IMG/VR virus record: IMGVR_UViG_3300046642_000866
Span: 1 to 22,675 of that record
Source of the DNA: a virus
DNA: 22,675 nucleotides
Strand: one strand, 5' to 3'
Positions 12,791 to 19,565 of the stretch are shown here, in pieces (within the stretch, counting starts at the first letter, position 1; the number at the start of each line of letters is the position of its first letter). The notes beneath the pieces were generated by a model. That model was not told the origin of the DNA and made no database searches. It worked only from the letters and a program-made list of their open reading frames with translations. Position numbers and translations under genes: made by a program.

Positions 12791-13495
12791 ATGACTTGGC
12801 ACACCGGTCGCATGGCCGGCTTCGACATCGAAAGCACCGGACCCGACCCTCTCACCGCCCGCATCGTCACCGCCTGCATCGTCCAATGCGGCGGCGACCA
12901 GCCCGTCAACGCGGCCAACTGGCTGACCGACGTCGACGGGGAGATGATCCCCGACGAGGCCGCCGCGATCCACGGCATCAGCACCGAACAGGCCCGCGCC
13001 GAAGGCGTACCACTCGCCGAGGCCGTCACCGAGATCATCGCGGGGCTGACGCAGGCCATCCTCTCCGGCATTCCGATCGTGGCGATGAACGCCCGCTACG
13101 ACCTCACCCTCCTCGACCGCGAGGCGGAACGGCTCGGCCTCGCTGCGCTCCCGGCCGGCCCGGTCATCGACCCGTTCGTCATCGACAAGCAGGTCGACAA
13201 GTACCGGCCCGGAAAGCGCACCCTCACCGCCCTCTGCCAGCACTATGCGGTGCCGCTCGATGCCGCGCACTCCGCAGACGCCGACGCCATCGCGGCGTGC
13301 CGCGTCGCCTGGCGGCAGGGCGCACAGCACCCCGCGCTGAGCCTCATGACGCTCGACGAACTGCACACCGCCCAGACCAAGTGGGCTGCCGAACAGGCCG
13401 CTTCGCTTCAGGAGTACTTCCGCAAGAAGGACCCGCAGGCGGTCGTTGAGGGCGCCTGGCCGATCATCCCCCGCCAGCAAGAAGGTGCCCGATGA
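12791..13495 (+). CDS. DnaQ-like (DEDDh) 3'-5' exonuclease
   Basis: This 234-residue protein starts at ATG 12791 with AGGAG 10-14 bases upstream. The DEDDh motifs are all present: Asp12 and Glu14 in 'GFDIESTGPDP', Asp104 in 'NARYDLTLLD' and His160/Asp165 in 'HSADADA'. 'IPDEAAAIHGISTEQARAEG' is the family's usual linker after Exo I. It degrades single-stranded DNA 3' ends, as a proofreading-type or general exonuclease. It overlaps the next gene by ATGA. Confidence 0.9.
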   Translation: MTWHTGRMAGFDIESTGPDPLTARIVTACIVQCGGDQPVNAANWLTDVDGEMIPDEAAAIHGISTEQARAEGVPLAEAVTEIIAGLTQAILSGIPIVAMNARYDLTLLDREAERLGLAALPAGPVIDPFVIDKQVDKYRPGKRTLTALCQHYAVPLDAAHSADADAIAACRVAWRQGAQHPALSLMTLDELHTAQTKWAAEQAASLQEYFRKKDPQAVVEGAWPIIPRQQEGAR

Positions 13496-13899
13496 CCTAC
13501 ATCCAGCCCGCGTTCGACGGCGCCGAGCTCGCCGCCGCAGCCCCGGCCAAGACCCGCCGCATAGTCGACGACTTCGAGGCCTGGGTCACCGAGGTCTGGG
13601 ACGCGTTCGTCGAGGCCGCCGACTCCCGCGAGCCGTTCACGATCGCGGACGTCGCCGCCCGCATGCAGCTGCCCGATCCGCCCCGCCCGGCCAGCCAGTG
13701 GGGCAGCCTCCCCGCCCGCCTTCAGGACGCGGGGATCATCTGCCACCACGGATTCGGCGGCAGCCAGCGCGCCCACCAGTCCCTCGTCCACGTGTGGATC
13801 GGCGTCCCCGTCGCCATGCGGGAAATGGTCGCCGCCCGGCGCCGCGAAGAACGCGCCGCACGACGGGCCGCCCGCCAGCAGGAGAGGCGGGCGGCGTGA
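13492..13899 (+). CDS. Winged-helix-like hypothetical protein
   Basis: This 135-residue protein starts at ATG 13492 (4-base overlap). Residues 45-85 ('EPFTIADVAARMQLPDPPRP', 'WGSLPARLQDAGIICHHG') look like a small winged helix, with a basic Arg/Ala-rich tail ('RRREERAARRAARQQERRAA') able to bind nucleic acid. It lies between the exonuclease and the adenine methyltransferase and overlaps both. No named family is recognised. Confidence 0.65.
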   Translation: MTYIQPAFDGAELAAAAPAKTRRIVDDFEAWVTEVWDAFVEAADSREPFTIADVAARMQLPDPPRPASQWGSLPARLQDAGIICHHGFGGSQRAHQSLVHVWIGVPVAMREMVAARRREERAARRAARQQERRAA

Positions 13900-14903
13900 A
13901 GCTCACCGACGACATCCTCACTGCGCTCCGCGAGCGGGCCGAGATCGACGGCAACCGCCTCGTCCTCACCGGCCCGCGCATGGACCCCAAGCTGTACCAA
14001 CTCGTCAACGAAGTCCTCGAAGCCGTCGGAGGCCGCTGGACCACCAGCGTCCAGGCGCACGTGTTCCCCGTCGACGCCGCCGAGGCGATCGCCCCCGTCC
14101 TGGAGACCGGACAGGTGGTGACGTTGCGGGAGAAGCGGCAGCAAGCCCAGTACTTCCCGACCCCGGCCGCCGTGGTCCAGCGGCTCATCGAACTCGCGGA
14201 CGTACAGCCGGGCATGGAAGCCCTCGAGCCGTCGGCTGGCTCGGGCGCCATCGCCACCGCTGCCGCAGATCACGGCGCGGTCGTCGACTGCATCGAGCGA
14301 GACCCCGGATACGCCGCAGTACTCACCGACGCGGGCGTCGCGCGAGCCCTGTACGTCGCCGACTTCCTCACCGTGCCCGCCGCCGCTCGGTACGACCGGG
14401 TCGTCATGAACCCGCCCTTCACCAAAGGCGCCGACATCGCCCACGTCGAACACGCCCTCCGGTTCCTCAAGCCGGACGGGCTGCTGGTCTCGGTGATGTC
14501 GTGGGCCGTCACCTACCAGACGAGCAAGACCGCGACATTCCGGGCGCTGGTCGAGGCCCGCGGCGGCACCGTCGAGGCGGTCGCCGAAGGAGCGTTCCGT
14601 GAGTCCGGCACCGACGTACCCACCGTCATCGTCACCATCCCCGCCACCCGGCCTGTCGATGCCAAGCCGACCGTCTGGCCCGCGCGGGACGTGCTGAAGG
14701 AGACGAAGGAGCAGCTCCAAGACCCACTGACCATCGCCAACGAGATCAGGGCCAGTCTCCGAAACGCGTTGAGGGAGTTCGACGCGGTCGCCGCCTCCCT
14801 CGCCAAGCCGCCGCCGAAGGTTGCCGAAGCACGTGAGGCCGACGTCATCAAGCTGGCCGCCCAAGAGCAGTTGTCCCTCGACGGGCTCGGGGAGGCGTCG
14901 TGA
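13896..14903 (+). CDS. N6-adenine DNA methyltransferase
   Basis: This 335-residue protein starts at GTG 13896 (GTGA overlap). The class I SAM-dependent fold is clear: 'QYFPTPAAVVQRLIEL' (motif X, residues 86-100), 'ALEPSAGSGAIA' (SAM-binding motif I, 109-120), an acidic motif II at 'CIERDPG', and 'VMNPPFTKG' with the catalytic NPPF at 172-175. It transfers a methyl group to adenine N6 in DNA. Residues 1-80 precede the catalytic domain and are unlike typical target-recognition regions. No partner restriction gene is adjacent, so it is an orphan methyltransferase, likely for phage DNA self-protection. Confidence 0.88.
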   Translation: MKLTDDILTALRERAEIDGNRLVLTGPRMDPKLYQLVNEVLEAVGGRWTTSVQAHVFPVDAAEAIAPVLETGQVVTLREKRQQAQYFPTPAAVVQRLIELADVQPGMEALEPSAGSGAIATAAADHGAVVDCIERDPGYAAVLTDAGVARALYVADFLTVPAAARYDRVVMNPPFTKGADIAHVEHALRFLKPDGLLVSVMSWAVTYQTSKTATFRALVEARGGTVEAVAEGAFRESGTDVPTVIVTIPATRPVDAKPTVWPARDVLKETKEQLQDPLTIANEIRASLRNALREFDAVAASLAKPPPKVAEAREADVIKLAAQEQLSLDGLGEAS

Positions 14904-14992
14904 ACGACATCGCCCTCTTCCTCGCCGTCCTCGCGCTCATGGCCGGTATCGCCGCCGTCACCTACGCCGCACGCGTCGGGAGGCGGACGTGA
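14900..14992 (+). CDS. Tiny single-pass membrane protein (30 residues)
   Basis: It starts with GTG 14900 overlapping the methyltransferase stop by 4 bases and ends at TGA 14990-14992, overlapping the next GTG by 4 bases. The sequence is one transmembrane helix, IALFLAVLALMAGIAAVTYA, with a basic C-terminus RVGRRT. Exact coupling on both sides supports the gene. It is immediately followed by another membrane protein, so the two may work together. Confidence 0.55.
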   Translation: MNDIALFLAVLALMAGIAAVTYAARVGRRT

Positions 14993-15270
14993 GGGACAAC
15001 CTGGCCGCCGTCCTCGCCGCCGCGTTCTGGGGCCTGGCCATATCCGTGGCGGTCCTCGTGATCACCACGGCCGGGGTCGTCGTTACCGCTGGCTACTGGA
15101 CCGCCCGCCTCGCCATCTGGGGCGGACAGCGAGCCCGCCACCGCTGGGACCTCCGGCGGATGCGACGACGGCCCGCACGCAAGACGGCCGCCAGCGAACA
15201 GGCCGTCCTCGACTACCTCACCATCCGCCGCGCCTGGCGGCAGCCCACACGAGAGGAGATCAGCCGATGA
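14989..15270 (+). CDS. Small membrane protein with basic cytoplasmic tail
   Basis: This 93-residue protein starts at GTG 14989 (GTGA overlap). Residues 4-40 form one long or two close hydrophobic segments ('AAVLAAAFWGLAISVAVLVI', 'TAGVVVTAGYW'). Residues 48-93 are strongly basic ('RARHRWDLRRMRRRPARK') and probably cytoplasmic. The function is unknown. It sits between the methyltransferase and the WhiB-like gene, in one coupled run. Confidence 0.6.
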   Translation: MRDNLAAVLAAAFWGLAISVAVLVITTAGVVVTAGYWTARLAIWGGQRARHRWDLRRMRRRPARKTAASEQAVLDYLTIRRAWRQPTREEISR

Positions 15271-15668
15271 GCCGCTACGACTGGATGGAAGACGCGCGCT
15301 GCGCACAGACCGACCCTGAACTTTGGCATCCGGAAGGCAGTGGCGCCGGCTACTCCGACGCCAGGAAGATTTGCACCGGCTGCCCCGTCCAGCAGCAGTG
15401 CGCCGACTTCGCCCTGGCCACGGAAGGAGAGCTGGCCCACAACCGCCGCCACGGCATGTGGGGCGCCCAACTCCCGCGGACCCGCTCCAAGGCGGCCGGT
15501 GGCAACGAGCGCCGACGGCGGGAGGCCGAACGCCGCCAGAAGGTCTTCAGCCTCCTCGAGCGCGGCGCCATGGACGCCTACCAGATCGCCGACGCCGTCG
15601 GATGCCACGTCCGCACCGTGTGGCGCATCGCCGAGGCCTACCGCGAGCAGATGGGGGAGGCGGCATGA
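15267..15668 (+). CDS. WhiB-like Fe-S regulator with C-terminal helix-turn-helix
   Basis: This 133-residue protein starts at ATG 15267 (ATGA overlap). The four cluster-ligating Cys are Cys12, Cys36, Cys39 and Cys45 (C-x23-CxxC-x5-C), in 'RCAQTDPELWHP' and 'ARKICTGCPVQQQCADFAL'; the turn motif is GMWGA at 63-67, close to the family's GVWGG. WhiB-like proteins carry a [4Fe-4S] cluster and alter transcription with the vegetative sigma factor; phage WhiB proteins are known to control host septation and superinfection in mycobacteria. Unusually, residues 95-130 add a helix-turn-helix ('AYQIADAVGCHVRTVWRIAE') beyond the usual WhiB length. Confidence 0.9.
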   Translation: MSRYDWMEDARCAQTDPELWHPEGSGAGYSDARKICTGCPVQQQCADFALATEGELAHNRRHGMWGAQLPRTRSKAAGGNERRRREAERRQKVFSLLERGAMDAYQIADAVGCHVRTVWRIAEAYREQMGEAA

Positions 15669-16081
15669 ACACCCGCAACGCCATCGTCGAACTCCTCCGC
15701 GCCGGTTGGAGCGACCGCGCCATCGCCCGCCACGTCCACGTCCGCAACACCCTCGTCGGCGAGATCCGCGCCGAGCTCGGAATCCCCGCCCACAAGCCGG
15801 GACCCACCCCCGCCGGAACCTACGAAGACCTCTTCTGGCGGCGCGCCCAGCCCACCGTCGACGGTCACCTGATCTGGCCCCAGACCACCGCCAGCATCCG
15901 CATCAGCCACGAAGGACCCAAGCAGACCGCGGGCCGCATCGCCTTCCGCATCCGCTACGGCCGCGACCCCATCGGCCAGGTACGTCCCGGCTGCGGTATG
16001 GAGCGGTGCGTCCGCCCGGCCCACGTCGAAGACCAGCCGATGCGCGAGCAGTTCGCGGCGATCTTCGGCGCAGCCGCCTAG
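15665..16081 (+). CDS. Helix-turn-helix plus degenerate HNH-type protein
   Basis: This 138-residue protein starts at ATG 15665 (ATGA overlap). Residues 5-38 are a homeodomain-like helix-turn-helix ('NAIVELLRAGWSDRAIARHV', 'HVRNTLVGEIRAELGI'). Residues 65-128 follow the order of phage HNH endonucleases: 'GHLIWPQT', 'AGRIAFRIRYGRDPIGQV', 'GCGMERCVRPAHVEDQPMRE', the last matching the 'CxxxxCVNPxHL' zinc/His segment (Cys110, Cys115, His120). The first catalytic His, normally just before this Cys, is Pro here ('VRPGC'), so nuclease activity may be lost. It is the last gene of the coupled recombination run. Confidence 0.75.
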   Translation: MNTRNAIVELLRAGWSDRAIARHVHVRNTLVGEIRAELGIPAHKPGPTPAGTYEDLFWRRAQPTVDGHLIWPQTTASIRISHEGPKQTAGRIAFRIRYGRDPIGQVRPGCGMERCVRPAHVEDQPMREQFAAIFGAAA

Positions 16082-16096
16082 CCCGAACACGACGAA

Positions 16097-16117
16097 GGCT
16101 CCGCCGATGGCGGGGCC
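16097..16117 (+). terminator. Terminator-like hairpin
   Basis: GGCTCCGCC (16097-16105) pairs with GGCGGGGCC (16109-16117) with one G-T wobble and a 3-base loop. It lies 15 bases after the HNH-like stop and just upstream of the strong ribosome site of the next gene. Confidence 0.5.
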
Positions 16118-16137
16118 CAACGAAGGAGGGGAAGCCA

Positions 16138-17409
16138 GTGTCGAACGAGATCTACGTCGTCGATCTCGACCGTGAGATCAAGGATCTACAAGCCCTCTCG
16201 GTCGGTGACTGGGACTTCCTGTACAAGCGGGACCGTCGATGCGGCGACGACGGCGTCCGCGTTGAAGACCGAGGCATCCGCTGCGCAGGTATCTGCTGGA
16301 GCCAAGGCGTCGTGGCGTGGATGTACCTGCGCCAGCAGCGCAACGGGCGTCGCGAAGCCGTACACCAGCATCGCGAGGACCAAGACCGCCACCAAGGACC
16401 GGCTCGCAGCGACAGGCATATCGCCTGGCAGGAGCGTGCCGTCCGCGCGGCGGAGAGTGACGGGCACCCGGCCAGGACCGAGGTCAGGGCAACCGGTCCG
16501 CGTGGCCGCATACAGACGGACGTCCTCATCGAGGGTGACGGAGCCCGCATCGGCCTTGAAGTCCAGTTGTCCGACGTCCCCAACCTAGGCAAGAGCAGCG
16601 TTCCGTACCGGGCCGGCAAGGCCCTCAGCCTCGGCATCACCCCGTGGTGGCACACGGACCGCCACGACTACGGGCAGCGCACTGACGCGAACTGGACACG
16701 TAGCGACAACCTGCCCGCCCACGTCATCGAGGCCAAGGGTGAAATCACCGTCTGGACTGGGCACCGGACGATCGACTTCTGGCGTTGCGACGAACGATCC
16801 GCCCTCCCGTGCCCAATCAAAAAGCGCGGCCGCTGCAATGAGTTCCACACCACGCCGCAAGTCTCGCCGATCGGATTCGACGACCTTGTCCGCAAGACGG
16901 CAGCCGGCCTGATCGTGCCGCTGGAGTACTCCAGTGGGGCGCGAACGCACCGGTTCTGGGTTCCACGCGAGGACCGCGAACGGTATCTCGACAACGGCGC
17001 CGGGGAGGCTGCCGTTGGCCCTCAGGACGAGAGCCCGAAGGCGGCTGCCTCCGCGAGCGCGGCCGGGCCGACCTGCCAGCCACGACAGGTTATCCAGGCC
17101 CGAGATGTTCCTCGCTGCAGTGGATGCGGATTCCCGCTCATCCTGCCCGACGGCGTCCCATATCCGGAGTGCTGGAAGTGCGGCGGCACGGCCGCCGGGC
17201 TGGACTCGGACATCCGCGAGGACGGAGCGACCGCGAGCAACGTCGAGATCGAGGACGTTCCTGCTCGCTTCTGCGCCTATGACCTGCCTCGTAACCGTGC
17301 ACTGACGTGCGCCGCATGTGGCGGCCCCTGCTCGATGACCAATCGGTATGGCACGCCGCTCCATTGGACCTGCAGTGACTGCGGCCCTGGGCAGGGGCGG
17401 GCCGCGTGA
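16138..17409 (+). CDS. CoiA-like nuclease with C-terminal zinc ribbons
   Basis: This 423-residue protein starts at GTG 16138, with AAGGAGGGG 6-14 bases upstream, one of the best ribosome sites in the window. Residues 93-145 match the CoiA-type PD-(D/E)XK nuclease core: 'HIAWQERAVRAAESDGH' (Glu99), 'TEVRATGPRGRIQTDVL' (Glu115, Asp128), 'IGLEVQLSDV' (Glu141-x-Gln143, the ExQ form). CoiA is a competence-related protein of Firmicutes; phages of actinobacteria carry homologues of unknown role. The C-terminal third has two zinc ribbons: Cys327/330 with Cys345/348, and Cys391/394(398) with Cys412/415. Sequence composition is slightly less GC-biased than neighbours. It stands alone between hairpins, suggesting separate control. 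Confidence 0.75.
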   Translation: MSNEIYVVDLDREIKDLQALSVGDWDFLYKRDRRCGDDGVRVEDRGIRCAGICWSQGVVAWMYLRQQRNGRREAVHQHREDQDRHQGPARSDRHIAWQERAVRAAESDGHPARTEVRATGPRGRIQTDVLIEGDGARIGLEVQLSDVPNLGKSSVPYRAGKALSLGITPWWHTDRHDYGQRTDANWTRSDNLPAHVIEAKGEITVWTGHRTIDFWRCDERSALPCPIKKRGRCNEFHTTPQVSPIGFDDLVRKTAAGLIVPLEYSSGARTHRFWVPREDRERYLDNGAGEAAVGPQDESPKAAASASAAGPTCQPRQVIQARDVPRCSGCGFPLILPDGVPYPECWKCGGTAAGLDSDIREDGATASNVEIEDVPARFCAYDLPRNRALTCAACGGPCSMTNRYGTPLHWTCSDCGPGQGRAA

Positions 17410-17439
17410 GCGCGAACTGCGACGCCCGGACACGACGAA

Positions 17440-17460
17440 GCCCCGCCGTACAGGCGGGGC
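17440..17460. terminator. Convergent terminator hairpin
   Basis: GCCCCGCC (17440-17447) pairs perfectly with GGCGGGGC (17453-17460) around a 5-base loop. It is placed between the stop of the rightward CoiA-like gene and the stop of the leftward ribbon-helix-helix gene and can serve both. Confidence 0.75.
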
Positions 17461-17483
17461 GGAGGAAGGAGGAGGACGTGAGG

Positions 17484-17693
17484 TCAGTCGTCGGAAGCCT
17501 GCAGCTTGTCGAGCCGGCGCTCGATGGCGCCCTGGCGGGCCTGCTGCTTGCGCCAGGCGGCCACCTCGCGCACGACGTACATGCGGATGTCCGTCGCGCG
17601 GGCGATGCCCTTCTCCTCGCACAGCTGGCCGAAGTCCGCCCACGTCTCATCGTCGATGCGGATTACGCGGCCGGGCTGCCCCTTCGTCGTCAT
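17484..17693 (-). CDS. Ribbon-helix-helix DNA-binding protein
   Basis: The chosen start is ATG 17693, giving 69 residues; a longer frame from GTG 17765 is possible but overlaps the expected transcription start. After a short lead MTTKGQPG, 'RVIRIDDETWADFGQLCEEK' and 'GIARATDIRMYVVREVAAWR' follow the strand-helix-helix order of Arc/MetJ-type repressors that bind DNA as dimers. It is divergent from the replication operon at 17917; a perfect palindrome at 17786-17799 overlaps its likely -35, so it probably represses itself and may control the replication genes. A basic C-terminal helix ends the protein. Confidence 0.75.
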   Translation of the reverse strand: MTTKGQPGRVIRIDDETWADFGQLCEEKGIARATDIRMYVVREVAAWRKQQARQGAIERRLDKLQASDD

Positions 17694-17723
17694 GTCGACA
17701 GCGTAGCTGACCGTGCAGTGGCT

Positions 17724-17811
17724 GGTCACCCCCACGCCCGCCCGGTTGAGATGAACGATAGTCACTGGATTCTATTTGACCTGCCGGTGACCGGTCACCC
17801 TGGGGTAGGGT
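17724..17811. promoter_or_regulatory. Divergent control region with perfect palindrome GGTGACCGGTCACC
   Basis: The 14-bp palindrome GGTGACCGGTCACC lies at 17786-17799, and another GGTCACC half-site at 17724-17730. On the minus strand GTGACC (in the palindrome, -35-like) is followed after 18 bases by TAGAAT (17774-17769, -10-like), a good promoter for the ribbon-helix-helix gene. On the plus strand TTGACC (17776-17781) and TAGGGT (17806-17811) are promoter-like but 24 bases apart, so the rightward promoter is uncertain. The half-sites match those of the repeats inside the initiator gene (18295-18366). Confidence 0.55.
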
Positions 17812-17916
17812 GGAACCGCACCGAGGGCGCCAACTACGCCCCCGTGAAGCCTCCATGAGGGCTGTCCCCGAAACAGCGACTGACCAGTGCAGACACCCTC
17901 CCGAAGGAAGTAACCC

Positions 17917-18855
17917 GTGAGTACTGAGGCCGTCACGTGGGCCATGGACCGCGCACCCATGCCGCGCACCGAGAAGGGGAAGCCGGACACGACAGCCCGG
18001 CACATCCTTCAGGCGCTCGCTGAGCATGCGAGTCCGGCCGGCACTGACGCGCATCCTTCGGTACTCCGCATTCAGTACCGCACCGGCTTCGACCGGGCCA
18101 CCGTGCAGCGCGCGCTGCGCCGGCTCGAGAAGGCCGGACTGATCGTCAGGGACGGAACCCGTGAGGGCCGGACCCGATACAAGCTCGCGATGGAACTGTG
18201 CCGCCCCGCGACCGACTGGAATGACCTCGAGCGCGAAGAGGACGAGTTCCGTGCCGCCGCCGCGGAGCGGAAGCGCCGGTCCCGTTCGAAGGGTGTCACG
18301 CACGCAGAGTCCGTGACCGTCACGGACGTAGAAGGCGTGACTGTCACGCACGCAGAGTCCGTGACCGACGAATGTCACGCACTTAAAGTCCGTTCGTCAC
18401 GCACGGAACGCAGCCCTAACCACCAACAACCGTCAGACAAACAACTACTGGAAGACTCTTCTCTCGCCGCCGCCTCGAACCAGCCCGAGAAGCCGGTCGC
18501 CCCGGTCCAGACCAAGAGCGGCAGCGAGAAGGCCGGGCATCACCTCGAGGCCTTCGGTGCCTTCTTGTCGAACTACCCGAAGAAGCGCGACCGCGAGGAA
18601 GCCAAGAAGGCGTGGATCGCTGCTATCGAACGCGGCGTAGATCCCAAGCACATGGTCGATGCAGCCCAGGCCTACGCCCGCGAGCGCTTCGGCCAGGACC
18701 CCAAGTACACGAAGCTCCCGGCCACCTGGCTGAACAAGGGCTGCTACGACGACGAGCCCGATCCTCAGCCCGGCCCGCAGCTCCGCGCTGTCTCCGGCGG
18801 CTACCAGCCGTACCGCAATCCCACCGACCAATCCGTCTACGACGAGGACTTCTGA
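17917..18855 (+). CDS. Phage replication initiator, lambda O-like (winged helix plus C-terminal domain)
   Basis: This 312-residue protein starts at GTG 17917 with GAAGGAAG 6-13 bases upstream. Residues 24-95 are a winged helix of the kind found in phage and plasmid initiators ('TARHILQALAEHASPAGTDA', 'GFDRATVQRALRRLEKAGLI', 'GRTRYKL'). Residues 105-205 are a low-complexity linker that contains three 8-residue repeats (127-150). Residues 210-280 carry 'FLSNYPKKRDREEAKKAWIA' and 'PATWLNKGCYDDE', the 'YP+K...A.KAW...ATWLN' pattern of the C-terminal part of O-like proteins. It is followed directly by a DnaC-like loader and, after one gene, by DnaB. The likely role is binding the origin and recruiting the loader/helicase. 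The DNA of its linker looks like the origin itself. Confidence 0.8.
   Translation: MSTEAVTWAMDRAPMPRTEKGKPDTTARHILQALAEHASPAGTDAHPSVLRIQYRTGFDRATVQRALRRLEKAGLIVRDGTREGRTRYKLAMELCRPATDWNDLEREEDEFRAAAAERKRRSRSKGVTHAESVTVTDVEGVTVTHAESVTDECHALKVRSSRTERSPNHQQPSDKQLLEDSSLAAASNQPEKPVAPVQTKSGSEKAGHHLEAFGAFLSNYPKKRDREEAKKAWIAAIERGVDPKHMVDAAQAYARERFGQDPKYTKLPATWLNKGCYDDEPDPQPGPQLRAVSGGYQPYRNPTDQSVYDEDF
18295..18405 (+). repeat. Iteron array, candidate replication origin inside the initiator gene
   Basis: Three tandem 24-bp units lie at 18295-18318, 18319-18342 and 18343-18366. Units 1 and 3 are identical; unit 2 matches at 18 of 24 positions. Each begins GTCACG and ends CGTGAC plus one base, so the junctions form 15-bp interrupted palindromes CCGTGACCGTCACGG (18311-18325) and GCGTGACTGTCACGC (18335-18349). 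Degenerate copies follow: TGTCACGCAC, 4 other bases, AGTCCGT (18373-18393), and GTCACGCAC at 18396-18404. A stretch about 57% A+T (18417-18460) comes next, low in GC for this genome and a candidate unwinding element. Origin function is inferred from the lambda ori layout. Confidence 0.6.
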
Positions 18856-19565
18856 TGCAGTACATCCCGCCCTCGAACCTCCGGGGCCACGACATCGAGC
18901 CGCTGCTCGCCGCCCGCGGCCTCGACCTCAACTGGTGGAACGAAAACGACTTCGACCCGCACTCCACCGCCAACGTCGCCCGCCACACCTACGCTGCCGT
19001 CGCCGACGTGGTGCCGTTCCACTACCGGTCCGCGGTCTCGTCGCTGCCGCAGCTGCGCGTCTGGATCGACATGCTCGTCGCTGACGCCAAGCAGGCGCAG
19101 GCCGAGCGTGGGGCGCCGATCGCCGCGGTCAACATCGGTCCGTCGCTGCTGCTGCTCGGTTCGACCGGCGTTGGCAAGACGCATGAGGCATACGGGGCGA
19201 TGCGGGAGCTGGCCGTCACGGGGGTGTCCGCCCGCTGGGCCGTGACCACCGCCGCCGACCTGTACGCAGCTCTCCGGCCGCGCCACGGCGTCGACTCCGA
19301 AGCCGAGTTCGACCGCTACCGGGGCGCCCGCCTCCTGCTGATCGACGACCTCGGCGCCGACCGAAAGCCCACTGAGTTCACCGAGGAGGTCAACTTCCGG
19401 CTGATCAACCACCGGTACGAGAACCACCTCCCCACGCTGATCACCTCCAACGTCGGGCCGGCAGAGCTCGCCGGGCGTCTCGGCGACCGCGTCACCAGCC
19501 GCCTCGCCGAAATGTGCGAGCGCGTCCCGATGAAGGGCAACGACCGTCGCCGGAGGGCAGCGTGA
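18855..19565 (+). CDS. DnaC-like helicase loader (AAA+ ATPase)
   Basis: This 236-residue protein starts at ATG 18855, sharing one base with the previous stop (TGATG). The AAA+ motifs are clear: Walker A GSTGVGKT at 102-109, Walker B 'LLLIDDLGADR' at 160-170, sensor 'TLITSN' at 194-199 and an arginine-finger segment 'GDRVTSRLAEM' at 210-220. This is the DnaC/IstB type that loads replicative helicase at an origin. The N-terminal 95 residues would contact DnaB. The order initiator, loader, then helicase supports the role. Confidence 0.88.
   Translation: MQYIPPSNLRGHDIEPLLAARGLDLNWWNENDFDPHSTANVARHTYAAVADVVPFHYRSAVSSLPQLRVWIDMLVADAKQAQAERGAPIAAVNIGPSLLLLGSTGVGKTHEAYGAMRELAVTGVSARWAVTTAADLYAALRPRHGVDSEAEFDRYRGARLLLIDDLGADRKPTEFTEEVNFRLINHRYENHLPTLITSNVGPAELAGRLGDRVTSRLAEMCERVPMKGNDRRRRAA

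Noticed and set aside
13722-14864. 380-codon minus-strand frame opposite the adenine methyltransferase
   Set aside because: Shadow of a gene with clear NPPF and SAM motifs.
17694-17765. Longer ribbon-helix-helix protein starting at GTG 17765
   Set aside because: The likely -10 (17774-17769) puts transcription start at or after this codon, and the ribbon-helix-helix fold needs only the shorter form.
18294-18405. CRISPR-like repeats in the initiator gene
   Set aside because: Units are directly tandem with no spacers, in frame with coding, and only three full copies.
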